A DNA stretch of 46,358 bases, taken from contig CM044488.1 of NCBI GenBank assembly GCA_024364805.1, forward strand, positions 37,191,739-37,238,096. Direction: 5' to 3'. This stretch comes from Euprymna scolopes (Eukaryota; Mollusca; Cephalopoda; Sepiida; Sepiolidae). Positions 9,836 to 23,139 of the stretch are shown piece after piece. The position numbers and the translations under genes were made by a program. A model generated the notes under the pieces. That model made no database searches and was not told where the DNA came from. It saw nothing but the letters and a program-made list of their open reading frames with translations. The first letter of the stretch is position 1. The number at the start of each line of letters is the position of its first letter.

Positions 9836-10327
9836 TAGATGGCCACTCGGCACATGCCGGTTGTTAAATACGTATAAATATGATATTTTCATTCATGCAA
9901 ATTTCGTAATTATTATTATACAGTCAATTCCTTATTGATCATTATATTTTATCCAATATATAGTAATTATTTCAAGTTAAAAAAATAACTTTAGTGCCAT
10001 CAGCTAAAATCGAAACCAGAACATTTAGCGCTTCAGCTTTAGTTGTTACCATTTGAGCTTTCTACAGTGTTAAGAAAACGTAAAAAAATTAGGCGACTAT
10101 AAATTATTTATGTATATTTTCGTATGGACAGAGTGACAGGTTTAGTCAACTTAGTCTTGCCAAGTTCAATTCATCTGAAGTTTTTGATCCCTTAGCAGGT
10201 AATTTTACAGGATAAAATCTAAACCGAATTTGCGACACAGGTTCAAATCCTAAAGTCTTTAGACCAAAAGATGAGTATGCAATTTGATAGAGACCGTTCC
10301 ACAAATACACAGACATGACACTATATA
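9835..10327 (-). mobile_element. Helitron-like copy 4, tRNA-like module, split by mariner
   Basis: Read on the minus strand, the 3' end is CGGCATGTGCCG (a 5-bp stem), then 13 nt ending in CTAG, then T: a textbook Helitron terminus. Inside is GGTTTCGATTTTAGCTGATG at 9998-10017 with ggtaacaactaaagctg upstream, the same tRNA-like module as in copies 2, 3, 6 and 7. The 5' part (cagtgtcatgtctgtgtat) abuts the mariner at 10328, and (TA)n/(TGTA)n DNA continues beyond that insertion. It encodes no protein. Confidence 0.65.
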
Positions 10328-11584
10328 TCAAGTCATCCCATAAGTTCTGTCCGAATTTCTACCTTTGTTTTTAAATTGAACGAAATTTAGCAAATATTTT
10401 GTATATTGTGTAATTTTCTTTTACATTTTTATGTTTAGGCGCATTTTAACTGATTAAATTTTTTTACAGAACAATAAAATTTAAATTTTCTTGATTACAA
10501 CCCTACTAACATGGAATTGCCTAAGAATCATTTGAGGCAGATAATGCTTTATGAGTTCAAGAAAGGAAACTCAGCAGCCGAAGCGGCTAGAAATATTCAC
10601 TCAATTTATGGAAAGGAATGTGTGAATTAACGAACTTGCAGAAGATGGTTTGCGAAATTCAGAAGTGGAGATTTCACTCTTGAAGATGAAGATCGAATCG
10701 GACGTACAGTTGAGTTTTATGATAAGTTTCTTGAAGTAGCTTTTGAAAAAATCCTGCTTTATCAGTTAAGGAATTGGCAATAAAACAGTTCAAACCATAC
10801 AATTGTTCATCGTCATCTTCAACAATTGGAAAAAGTTTCTAAACTTGGAAAATCGGTGCCTCATGAATTGTCTGAAAATAATCTCAAATCCCGAGTCGAC
10901 ATCTGCTCTTTTCTCCATTCTCGCTAGACTTGTGACTGGTGATGAAAAATGGGTCTTTTATCGACATGTTAAGCGTCGTAGACAATGGTTTGGTAAAGGG
11001 GATATGCCTAAGCCACGGCCGAAAAGAGAACTTCATGGGAATAAGGTTCTTCTTTCAATATGGTGGGATTGCCAAAGAATAATCCACTTTGAATTGTTAC
11101 TACCTAATGCAATAATTAATGCTCAAATCTATTGTCGGTAATTAGAGCGTTTGAACCAAGCTTTGAGGGAAAAACCTGCTCTAATGAATTGAAAAGGGGT
11201 GATGTTTCCTCAGGATAATGCTCGTCCCCACACAGCAAGAATCACATCACAAAAGGTCGAATAACTTTGTTGGGAAAAAATTCCTCATCTACTCTATTCT
11301 CCTGACCTTGCGCCTTCAGACTAATATTTGTTTCGTAGTGTACACAATCATTTGGAAGGACCAGCTTTTGTAATGCGGAAAGATGTTGAAACTGATATTT
11401 GTGAGTTCTTTGAATAACAGCCAAAAGGATTTTACAGTGATGGAATTAATAAGCTTGTTAATCGATATGAAAGGAAGTCATAGATAATAAGGAAAAATAG
11501 GTTGACGATTAAATCTTTAATAAAATGCAACATTTGGTCACTTTTTTATTCATTAATTCAGACAGAACTTATGGAACGACCTGA
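10328..11584 (+). mobile_element. Mariner transposon, full length, inactive
   Basis: A 1257-bp Tc1/mariner element. The left end TCAAGTCATCCCATAAGTTC matches the right end read inward, TCAGGTCGTTCCATAAGTTC, with three mismatches in about 24 bp. TA flanks both ends. It sits in the 5' end of Helitron-like copy 4. The transposase inside is broken (see 10511-11483). Several mismatches and stops suggest an old insertion. Confidence 0.9.
10511..11483 (+). pseudogene. Mariner transposase pseudogene (DD34D)
   Basis: Dead transposase of the element at 10328-11584. It opens with MELPKNHLRQIMLYEFKKGN, a typical mariner helix-turn-helix start, and CRRWFAKFRSGDF marks the second DNA-binding helix region. 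The catalytic domain shows TGDEKWVFY (first Asp), an NARPHTAR remnant (second Asp region) and LYSPDLAPSD (third Asp, D34D spacing). A stop falls after about 39 residues (near 10628), and further stops and frameshifts follow, for example around 10870, 11140 and 11260. The length agrees with the usual 340-350 residues. The start was chosen because it precedes the helix-turn-helix and lies at the normal distance from the inverted repeat. Confidence 0.85.
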
Positions 11585-12145
11585 TATATATATATATGTG
11601 TGTGTGTGTATGTATGTATGTGTGTGTATGTATGTATGTATGTATGTATGTATGTATGTGTATATGTATGTGTGTGTATATGTATGTATGTGTATATGTA
11701 TGTATGTGTTTGTGTATATGTATGTATGTGCATATGTATGTATGTGTGTGTATAAGTATGTATGTGTATATGTATGTATGTGTGTGTATATGTATGTATG
11801 TGTATATGTATGTATGTGTATATGTATGTATGTGTTTTTGTGTATATGTATGTGTGTGTATATGTATGTGTGTGTGTATATGTATGTATGTGTGTGTATA
11901 TGTATGTGTGTATATGTATGTATGTGTGTATGTATGTGTATATGTATGTATGTGTGTGTATATGTATGTATGTGTATATGTATGTATGTGTATATTATGT
12001 ATGTGTGTGTATATGTATGTATGTGTATATGTATGTATGTGTATATATGTATGTGTATGTATGTATATATATGTATGTGTATGTATATATATGTATATAG
12101 ATGTATGTATATATATATATATGTATGTATATGTATATATATGCG
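11585..12145. repeat. Long TA/TG/TGTA compound microsatellite
   Basis: About 560 bp built from TGTA, TG and TA units in a loose higher-order pattern (TGTATATGTATGTA recurring about every 14-24 bp). Long Cys-Val-Met-Tyr frames across it in all three plus frames are artefacts. It is the continuation of the DNA into which the mariner inserted. Confidence 0.95.
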
Positions 12146-12322
12146 TGTGCTAGACTTTTTTTATTCTAAATTCTACGCAATTATGATGCACAATGTAGAA
12201 AATATGCATAAATAGAACTGAGAGTAATAGTTAACCCATCATTCAATAAGAAACTATGAAAATGAACAATTAATTAAAGATTGTTTTTCAAAGAAACATG
12301 CAAATTAGTATACTATTATGAA

Positions 12323-13976
<1,654 letters not shown>

Positions 13977-14827
13977 NNNNNNNNNNNNNNNNNNNNNNNN
14001 NNNNNNNNNNNNNNNNNNNNNNNNNNNNNNNNNNNNNNNNNNNNNNNNNNNNNNNNNNNNNNNNNNNNNNNNNNNNNNNNNNNNNNNNNNNNNNNNNNNN
14101 NNNNNNNNNNNNNNNNNNNNNNNNNNNNNNNNNNNNNNNNNNNNNNNNNNNNNNNNNNNNNNNNNNNNNNNNNNNNNNNNNNNNNNNNNNNNNNNNNNNN
14201 NNNNNNNNNNNNNNNNNNNNNNNNNNNNNNNNNNNNNNNNNNNNNNNNNNNNNNNNNNNNNNNNNNNNNNNNNNNNNNNNNNNNNNNNNNNNNNNNNNNN
14301 NNNNNNNNNNNNNNNNNNNNNNNNNNNNNNNNNNNNNNNNNNNNNNNNNNNNNNNNNNNNNNNNNNNNNNNNNNNNNNNNNNNNNNNNNNNNNNNNNNNN
14401 NNNNNNNNNNNNNNNNNNNNNNNNNNNNNNNNNNNNNNNNNNNNNNNNNNNNNNNNNNNNNNNNNNNNNNNNNNNNNNNNNNNNNNNNNNNNNNNNNNNN
14501 NNNNNNNNNNNNNNNNNNNNNNNNNNNNNNNNNNNNNNNNNNNNNNNNNNNNNNNNNNNNNNNNNNNNNNNNNNNNNNNNNNNNNNNNNNNNNNNNNNNN
14601 NNNNNNNNNNNNNNNNNNNNNNNNNNNNNNNNNNNNNNNNNNNNNNNNNNNNNNNNNNNNNNNNNNNNNNNNNNNNNNNNNNNNNNNNNNNNNNNNNNNN
14701 NNNNNNNNNNNNNNNNNNNNNNNNNNNNNNNNNNNNNNNNNNNNNNNNNNNNNNNNNNNNNNNNNNNNNNNNNNNNNNNNNNNNNNNNNNNNNNNNNNNN
14801 NNNNNNNNNNNNNNNNNNNNNNNNNNN
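13977..14827. other. Assembly gap, 851 N
   Basis: A run of 851 undetermined bases. The frame that seems to span it is an artefact. Confidence 1.
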
Positions 14828-16172
14828 ACGTTTAGCTTACGATTTACTTTTTTATTTTGACGTTAATGCATAAGCTATGAAGACATGTCTGCTGCAAAGC
14901 TAAAAATTAAAACATGAACCAATAGCTATTACGTTACGCATGCATATTCATAATGCCGTCGTTCGACCTTCACCTGACAAATTTCATTTTTTTTAATTTT
15001 CACACTTTTGCACAGATTTTCCGCGGCTAAAACACAAATATAAAGTTTCGCATGGGTTCGAATACCCTGTATATTAAGTTTAAAGTCTTTAGATCAAAAA
15101 CTCGCAGAGGAGTTTGGTAAGCAAAATTTTATAAATATATACATTCATACATAAATATATATAGAAAGAGGTTTGTGTTTGCTATAAACTTCTCACACAA
15201 ATATTACACAAGTATAAATCATGTATAATATTTGCATTAATATAATTACACGTAATAATTAACTAAAGATGACAATCCCATAAGTAAACCGAAAAAAAAA
15301 CTAACACAGAATTAATTAAAATGAATTTGTAAATGAATCTGCAAAATATCTAGATCTTTTGCAGATGAATCCAATTCCACGACCTATATACAACAAAGTT
15401 GTATTTCCTTTTTAAATAAATAGAAAAAGGGGTTTTAATATCAATACACGCAACAACCACAAATTATAGGAGTATAGATGTAAGTGCATCTCACATCTGT
15501 AAACTAAAATCTCACCTGAATATATGCTGTAATAACGGCCCTAATTTTACATGCAAATTAATGGCTATTAATAGTGAGAGATATTGAAACAGACACACTG
15601 CGTTTTATCACGTTAGAGATTAGTACAGCAACGGCTTTGTCATACTTTGCATGGGAATAATACTGTTCTTTTCTCTGGAGGCTTTCTTTTTTTTCTTTTT
15701 TTGTTTGGTTTTCGACAAAAATAGCTTCCAAGAATACATTCGTCTCGAGACACACTGTCTGAAATTCTATCCGGATTTCTAGATGGAAAGTAACCACGCA
15801 CGAAGACTTTCCGACTGAAAAAGAAGGAAATCAATACGCGTTATTTTCTATTTTTCTGAACATTTATAAATGCTTCCTCTTGGCGATGATGTCTTCCTTT
15901 ACGAAGACATTATGCGCGTGCGCGAGAACACACATTTTAATTTTAAATTAGTAGTAAAAACTAAAAATTAAAGTGGTTTTCTTACGTTTGCATAAATATA
16001 TGTAAATATTAGATTTTTTGCCGTAATCTGAAAATAATAATAATAATAAACAACTCTATGTCTAAACATTTAGAGATTTTAAAAGAATCAGTAATTGTTT
16101 TAGAATCGAGAATTTAATACAGAATCTGTAATTGTATTGGATTCTGGAAAAATATTGGAATAATCCCATCTA

Positions 16173-16173
<1 letters not shown>
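14828..16173. other. Unassigned AT-rich stretch
   Basis: I see nothing codable. A block at 15040-15125 (ggttcgaataccctgtatattaagtt..agtctttagatc) resembles the interior of the Helitron-like copies and may be a remnant. Confidence 0.4.
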
Positions 16174-16239
<66 letters not shown>

Positions 16240-16254
16240 CACACACACACACAC
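16174..16254. repeat. (CA)n microsatellite
   Basis: About 40 CA units with two interruptions. Confidence 0.95.
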
Positions 16255-16339
16255 GTGTACTCGACTCGACTATATATATGTTACTCGACTTGCCCAAGAC
16301 TTTCTAAATTCCATTTTATAAGCTTCGTTTTCTGAAAAT

Positions 16340-16730
16340 CATTATTATTTACTCACTAGGAGTAGTCACACAGCTCATCATCAAAGATTTCACTTTGAGA
16401 ACAACTCGTGGTGTTCTCTGTAGTCTGGGTGACAATAAGTCTCTTCAGATTTACAGTGCTCTTCATCTTTTAAAATAACCTTTGCAGATGAATTTGCTTT
16501 ATCGCAACAGTCGCTGGTGATTTCTCGTTGGTCGCGTCCACTAGAATTTGAATGGCAACAACCTTCCCCACAGTCCCAGTCCTCTTTGCACTCATCCAGC
16601 GGAGGTCTGGCTAGTGCTTTCTCTTTTTGGTCTTTCCATCCTCCTTGATCTTCACTTATTTGGTGTGGCGCCAGTTTATGGCGACACCCGGAAAAAAGAT
16701 GGGCAAAAGACAGGACCGCACGGGGGTTAA
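16340..16730 (-). mobile_element. 3' tail of the endonuclease LINE, isolated copy
   Basis: This segment matches 39000-39345, 39863-40150 and 40481-40800. Shared landmarks are gtgacaataagtctc, gatgaatttgc..atcgcaacag, tttctcg.tgg, tggcaa..a.cttccc, ccagcggaggtctgg and tctttccatcctccttga. It ends, like those copies, at an ATT-rich patch (16340-16351). Only the 3' untranslated tail is present; the endonuclease-coding part is missing. Confidence 0.7.
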
Positions 16731-17480
16731 CTTAAAATTATTCAGTTTTCATGATTCCATGGGATGTCCCTTTATGTTTTACATTTGTAGCAGTTTCTAT
16801 ATGCCCGGCTTGAACCTGTAACACATGTGTATTGTTTTAACTTGCTTTGTATTTCATTCTTTACACCCCCAGCCACAAACCACTCCCCTGGTATTGTTTT
16901 TTTACACACTAAATATCACTCTAAAACTAGCACTCTTTTGACTTTGGTACTTCATTTACATAATTTGACCATGTATTAAGTCCTTTGTAGAACTTCTTCT
17001 GATCAAGACTACACAACCTATTCTTTCTGAACTGTCTACTTCTTTCTTCATATCTCTTCACTTCGACACCTTTTTTTCTAGCATTCTTTGTTTGATTTTC
17101 TCTAATTGTAGTTGTAATTCCCTTTGTTTGCACTCTGTACTTTTCAATTTGAACTTTTCTGCCTTCCTCGCACCCAACCGTCCTCTCAACCCTCTTTCAA
17201 GCAAGTTCACATTCTTAACGTTTTTATGTCATCTTTTATTCTTTTTCAACTCAGTTCATTTCTATTCTAGCGTCCACCTCTTTTACATCTGATTTTTCCC
17301 GCAACCCAAACACTTCTTCCAGCTATGATCAAATTATTTGTTTCTGTGATGGCCTTGCATTTCACATATTTCATTGCTTCATTTATTTTTTATACCTGCA
17401 CTTTCAGAGATTTTCTATCTTGTTTCTTAAACATTTCATCACTTCTTTTTCCTTTCACTATAATCTATTATTTTATTTAT
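16731..17480. other. Unassigned, pyrimidine-rich
   Basis: T/C-rich DNA without a recognisable gene. Short frames are low-complexity (Ser/Phe/Leu). Confidence 0.45.
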
Positions 17481-17482
17481 TT

Positions 17483-18475
17483 TTACATAGGCATCATCAC
17501 TTATCAAGGCATAGAGACCACTCGAGGATAAGGGGTAAGAGTGTACAGTAGTCAATTGGACAATATAGTAATCGTTAGTAAGGGAAATTCGGTAAATTTG
17601 TTAACTTAAGTGGAACGGCTCGTCAAGAACTTGTTTACATTGGACTTGATGACAACCATATTGTAGTCAGCTGGAAATCAGGAAAACGGAAGACAGTTCC
17701 ACGGGCGTGCACTTCTAAGAAAGAACCTTTGTTCATGGAATCTAGGTTTAGATTTTGGCACAGATAAAGAGTGGGGGGATTTTATAGTGTTTTCAGCTAG
17801 ACGAGTGTTTCTTGTAAAAGTTTGGCGAGGGGGGACCATAGATTGGAGTTCAGTCGAGCACTTGCCATGAAAATACAATAAAGCAGAGACAACTCGCAAC
17901 ATCTCTTCTGTAAGATAGAGGTTGCGGGTAAGAGAAGAGGACATCTCCTACGAGGCTACGAATGTCAAGGCAGGACAAGTCCTTTCTAGCAGTTCCTTCC
18001 CAGATGTGGACACAGTACTCCATCCTAGGACGTACCTGGCTCTTATATAGATAGAGAATTGCATCAGCAGTGATATATCTACTGGATCGATAGAAGGATC
18101 CCACTATTTTTCCAGCGGCCTTGGCAACATATTTGATGTACGTGTTCCATTTCAGATCAGGAGTAAAGCTCTAGCCCAGAAACTTGTCAAAACATGAGGT
18201 CTCCCCAAGAGGAGAGCCATCCATTTCAATTGATGCTAGATGTTGATCAGAGCGCTGATGATGCAAAAATAGAAGCTTGGTTTTAGATGCATTAAAAGTA
18301 ACCAGCCACTCTTTTCCCCCATTGTACCACGTGCTCAAGATCAGAGGAGAGAGAATCAGGGAGAACTTGGTCGTTTACGATCTTAGATGTGTTACCATAG
18401 ATGGTAGTGTCATCAGCATAAATGTCTACGAATGATTTAAGGATGTGATTTGGAAGATCATTAATTTTAGTTGTC
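17483..18475 (-). pseudogene. LINE family A copy with RT motif C
   Basis: A minus-strand 5'-truncated non-LTR retrotransposon. At the start it encodes NDLPNHILKSF and then IYADDTTIYGNTSK, the YADD box of the reverse-transcriptase active site. SLSSDLEHVVQWG, LKWNTYI, VGSFYRSSRYITADAILYL and the C-terminal FTRNTRLAE, RFHEQRFFLRSARPWNCLP follow. Frames change near 18310 (an extra base after GGGGG) and around 17950-17900, so it is dead. Its 3' end shares cttatcc..cgagtggtctc with the copies at 4126 and 43446. Cleaner than the copies at 3-5 kb. Confidence 0.8.
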
Positions 18476-18793
18476 GCAGTTATAATGTAGCAGACGTAGT
18501 TTCAATCTTTTTTCTTTCTATGGTTGTCTTCTTTATTTTCTTCTTAATAATTGTTTTATAAACGTTATAAATAAAGAAACATCACAACTGCATTTTTAAA
18601 TGTCTTTTCAGTTTTATTCTTCCTGTATACGTGCATACGCATAAAACACACAGCTTTCTTACCCAGTTATCGAAACTTACTGGGAAGGATACGTTCTATT
18701 CATTGACCACATCAGCTTAGCACCTTTCCATCTCTGTTACGTTACTTCCAGGATGTGTAACCCTTACGATTTCCTCTTGGAAAATTCCAATCA

Positions 18794-18798
<5 letters not shown>

Positions 18799-18868
<70 letters not shown>
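18799..18868. repeat. (TA)n microsatellite
   Basis: TA units with one interruption, directly 5' of the Helitron-like copy at 18869. Confidence 0.95.
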
Positions 18869-18874
<6 letters not shown>

Positions 18875-19298
18875 AAAGTGAACGTGTCTGTCTGTCTGTG
18901 TGTCTGTGTACATTTCCCTACGCAATAACTCTGTCAATTTTTAGTCTATAGACTCAAAATTTGAAATACCGGGTACTGAGATTTGGGAAAATCGATGTGA
19001 CGGGTGTCAGCCAGAAATTTGGCTGTTAAGGGGTCAAATTTCAACGATTTGACCTTTTAAGAACTCTACCAAACTCCTCCGACAATTTTGGGTCTAGACA
19101 CTTGAAATTTTAGATATAGGTTCCTTGAACCTGGATCTAACTTAATAAAGTGATTTGAGCCCGAAACTATAAATTTTAAGGGGTCATAATAGGGGTCAAA
19201 GTTTTAAAAAATTAACCTTTTTTTTTTTTTTTTTTTTTTGCTTTTTTTGCACAGCATACACCTCCAAACACCCGAGCGACGCCGGGCACCCCTGCTAG
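18869..19298 (+). mobile_element. Helitron-like copy 5, clean ends, about 430 bp
   Basis: Non-autonomous rolling-circle-type element. The 5' end TATATAAAAGTGAACGTGTC matches the TCTATAAAAGTGAACATG start of the sister copy at 38513-38930. The 3' end is GCCGGGCACCCCTGCTAG followed by T, with a GC-rich potential hairpin 12 nt before the end. No terminal inverted repeat and no target duplication, as expected. The interior (ccctacgcaataactctg, tcaacgatttgacc, ttgaaattttagatatagg) is nearly the same as the sister. Unlike copies 1-4, 6 and 7 it has no tRNA-like module. No ORF. Confidence 0.8.
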
Positions 19299-19469
19299 TA
19301 TATATATAAAAGAAAATTATTTAAATCTACAAATACCAAAGGATACCTTTCATTTTTTTATGATGTCATCAATTTCCATGTATTTTTCTTGAAAATCATT
19401 TCTATTTTATTCTGCCTTCTGTCTTTCTTTTACCTCCTCTTCCCTTTTTCTCCTCCCCACCTCTCTATT

Positions 19470-19519
<50 letters not shown>

Positions 19520-19924
19520 TCTTTTTCAGTTGTCTATCTTCCTTTCTTCTTTCTCTTTCTGTATCCCCCTTTATTTCCTCCATCTCCTTCACCCTTTCTC
19601 TTTTTTTCATTATTTATGTTAGTTGACCTCTTTCACCAATTCTCTTATCATTCATTAATTTACGCCATTTGCCTCTGCTTGGCGCCATCCATTGTGTATT
19701 GTGACACGATAACAAGATGACAAACAAGATCCTCAGAGTTTTGGTAGCATATTACATCCCCAGGGATCTAAACGGTTTGTCTACATACAACCTCATAAAT
19801 CGGTCTCCCCTCTCTCTCCCTCCATCCACCCTCTTTCCTTTTTTTCTTCTTTTCTCTGTATTGTTGGATAAATGAGGTCTACTTCTGATGTGCTAACTGT
19901 AAACTAACATAACATCAATGAATA
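19299..19924. other. Unassigned, pyrimidine-rich with (CT)n
   Basis: Mostly T/C-rich sequence, with a (CT)n core at 19472-19514. Low-complexity frames on both strands are artefacts. Confidence 0.6.
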
Positions 19925-20975
19925 TCTTGTTAGGATTTCTATTGCTAGAGCAATAGTTCTCGACATATCAACGATCTTGGACAGGGTTTGGCACAAAAGG
20001 TTACTTCACGAACTTGTTAGTTATGGAACCTCCGGTATTGAAGATACGAGTCTGAAGCACGTAGCACTAATGCCGGCGTGCCTTAAGGAACTATCTCGAA
20101 AAAAACCCTCTTTCTAGTTTTCATTAATGATTTTCAAATCATATTGTAATATCGTTTGATATACACAAACGACACAACTGTCCATGGAAATACCTTGAAA
20201 AGCACCGGTGATCAAATTCTTGTTGATTCTATATTTTCGGTTCTTGTACAAATGGATAAAGAAGTTTTTAACACCTCAAAAATCAAGCTTCTCTCCTTTC
20301 ATTACCAAAGTTTGGATCCTTGCTTTCCCCCAGTCAAAACAAATAGCTCTCTCTTTGAGAAAAACTCTCCCTTAAATAAGTTCCTGCGACTATATGTTAC
20401 TCCAAACGTAACATGGAAGACCAATCTGATACTAAGATCAGTAGAAAAATGGTTGAACCATTCTACCATCTTAGAAGGTTCTTGACTCCAGATATTACCC
20501 TATATCTATGTAAGATGCATGCTAAGATGAAATACTATTGCCACATCTGGAAAGGCGCCGCTTATTAGTCTAGGCAGAGTTCAAAATCATCTCTTAAATT
20601 TATTGGAGATGATCCCTTCCGTTCCTTAAGCCCACAGAAAAGACGTTACTTCCACCGAGTTGCTCGACTTAGAACAAATCTCTGATTCCTCCTTGTAAGG
20701 CATTTACAGCAAGAATTCGTTATCAACCACAACAAAACAATTTCTCTTTCTTCTTCCATGTTACTTGCGTCGTTTGGAGTTTCCACAAAACTTCTTCATA
20801 AGCGCTTCCCATCTGAGGGACACATTGCCATGGGACTGCTTCCCTACCTATTGCAACATTGTCGCCTTCAAATCCAATGCCAACAGATTCCCATTTATGG
20901 TTCAACCCAACAATTATTCTAAATTCTCTCAAAGTTCTTGCTCTTTGTGCTTTTCTTCAGCAATGCACAAATAAA
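19925..20975 (+). pseudogene. Divergent LINE family A-type RT fragment
   Basis: A plus-strand non-LTR RT fragment. ARAIVLDISTILDRVWHKRL is a decayed motif A (LDISKAFDKVWH in the 43-45 kb copy), and IYTNDTTVHGN is a decayed YADD box in which Asn replaces the first catalytic Asp. KLLSFHYQSLDP, LRLYVTPNVTWKTNL and a C-terminal FPQNFFISASHLRDTLPWDC follow in several frames. Catalytic loss and frameshifts make it dead. It is clearly more diverged than the other copies, so either an older insertion or a sister family. Confidence 0.7.
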
Positions 20976-22089
20976 GTTTGCTTATTCGTCCCCTTTTACC
21001 TTCTTCGTGTTGACTCAAATAAATGATACGCATGTACGTCTCAACGTAGTACGTATGTACGTCTCGTCTTCTTCAAAACGAACTGCCCCGTTCTTCAAAC
21101 GGTTTGCTTTTATGCAGCTCATTTGCAAATAAGACGATCTTGGGATCGTTCAATTTGTATACGAACGGCGAGAATTCACGGTAATTCGCGTTGCGGATAC
21201 CATTAAATTCAACTGCGGGCCCCATTTTTTTTTTCTTTTTTTTTCTTCATTATTAAGCAACTGGACCCTACAAGGCGCACATATACATAAGCGTTTCTGG
21301 TGTAATTTTCTCACTTACTACAATCTTTACAATCACTCAACTGACAATAATTCCATCTTAATCTTTATTTTTAAGTAGATTTTGGCATTGCTAAAAATAA
21401 TAAGCAGATTGACGTCATTCACTGTGTACGTTCATCCTCCGTCCCTCTCTAATTTAATTGATGACTCAATGATTTAACAAGGTCGGTTTTATGACTTCTT
21501 TTAGTGACGTCATCATTTTATAACGTCTTTTTTAATTTTATTTTTGGGGAGGGGGGCAATACCTTATGTACACAAGGGTGTCGACAATATCCAAGGATTA
21601 AATGTAGCTACGACGGCACGCGGAATTAATTTAAAACACATGCCAGCATAAGCACTCACACACAGACACGGTCTGAATTCAACACCAATGCGTGTTTACA
21701 CATTTTCATATTTGAACTCTTTCTCCTTTCTTTACAAACAGGACATTCAAACCTTCTCATTATATGAACACTTCTCTCTTTCTTATTTGTGGAACACTTG
21801 CTCAACAACACGTGGACTCTAACTTTTTGTCCTCATCTATACACACGGACTTGTTCATTTACTACCACCTTCCCCCTCCATTCCGTTTTATTTACATGCG
21901 ACCAGAGACGACTCGATAAAATTGTTTGGAACATTCGTCGGCTTGCTTTTATAATTTCACGGCATTTAATTTGTCAACTGAAGCTCCTTTTTATTTCAGC
22001 TAATATTCCTTTTATTTTACGAACTGTTTTTCGTTTTCTACAGATGTAAAACTTCAGTTTATAATATTTATACATTTCTTTACTTTTTT
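20976..22089. other. Unassigned stretch
   Basis: I found no gene or known repeat. Features are limited to poly-T patches (21227-21250) and a short duplicated acgtacgtctc motif near 21034-21064. Confidence 0.45.
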
Positions 22090-22720
22090 CACCCCCAAAC
22101 AAGGCATATTGGCACTTGGACGTAAAGTAGATACTATTTGGGATCGTGTTTAACAGGGGTCTGTGGGGAGAGAGATGTCTGTTTACAGTATATTTAAAAT
22201 TCTGCAGATTAGTATAGTACGGGAAGCAGGAAACATAGAAGGAATTCCAAAGTTTAACCCTACGAGGGAATAAATTATTATAGTAGAAAGCTCTAAATGC
22301 TTCACCAATGAAGGGGTGGGATTTTGATGTTTATCGGTTTAGTCAGAAGTATTGACGTCGAGCGGAACAAATGCTGTGATTTCATAAAAGCTCATTTCAT
22401 TAAAGTACTTATAAATCAGACACAGGGATGCAGATTGCGGCGATGGGACAGAGGTTGGAGCTTGGTCGATAGTGCGGGACATATTAGATTGGAAACTCTT
22501 TTGTGATCCTGCCTAAGAGGAACAGAATAGCGGTAGAAGCACCAACTTAGATGTGGCAACAATACTTTATGTATGGCTGAATGGTGGTTTTGTAAAGGTA
22601 TAAGATACTTTTAGATGTGAATAATTTTATAGTACTGAGGAGAGACCCACCTTCTTTGCAGCAGCCTGGCAATGTCTTCAATATATTTGTTGCGCAAGGC
22701 AACTTTTAGTTCGTGGCAAC
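22090..22720 (-). pseudogene. LINE family B, C-terminal fragment, unit 1
   Basis: On the minus strand this encodes KLQPLSHRRNLHPC, then FPRRVKLWNSFYVSCFPYYT and NLQNFKYTVNRHLSPHRPLL. This is the conserved C-terminal end of a CR1-like LINE ORF2 (pattern ..R.LWNSLP..CFP..xNLQ.FK..VNRHL). Several frames and stops are needed, so it is dead. Family B differs from family A in this end and is also seen at 29180-29436. Confidence 0.65.
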
Positions 22721-22722
22721 TT

Positions 22723-23060
22723 TTAGTTTGTCAGTGCACATTCCATTATAGTACTTGAAAAAAGGCACAAGGATGCAACATTGCGGCGATGGGTCAGAGG
22801 TTGGAACTTAGTCCATGGTCTGGGACCTATTAAAGTTGAGATTCTTTTTGGACCTTGTCTAAGAGTAAAAGATACCAGCTCAGTCGTGAAAAAAATACTC
22901 CCTGCTTGGGCAGCCCGCATTCTTTGCAGCAGCCTTATCTCTTTTCTGATTATGTGTTTCTTATACCCACTATATAAAAGGCTGTATGTGTCGATATTTT
23001 CAAACTCTCTCTCTTCCGAAACTAAAATTTGCAAAGCGGCGCTAAGTGCTTCAATGGTTG
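22723..23060 (-). pseudogene. LINE family B fragment, unit 2 (tandem duplicate)
   Basis: The minus strand encodes SGYKKHIIRKEIRLLQRMRA, KRISTLIGPRPWTKFQPLTH and RRNVASLCLF, the post-RT region of a CR1-like LINE. The same region recurs in unit 1, and at DNA level gcggcgatggg.cagaggttgga occurs near 22438 and 22780, about 340 bp apart. Truncated and inactive. Confidence 0.65.
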
Positions 23061-23139
23061 GATTTTTATGGACCGTTCTTTTATGAGTCTTTAGTTGGTT
23101 AAAATAGTTTTTAAAGGATCAAAAAAAGGATTAAAATGA

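Noticed and set aside
11502-12215. 237-residue Cys-Val-Met-Tyr frame and its two shadows
   Set aside because: Low-complexity translation of the TGTA microsatellite.
19389-19622. Ser/Phe-rich protein or its Arg/Glu-rich shadow
   Set aside because: Both come from a (CT)n-rich pyrimidine tract.
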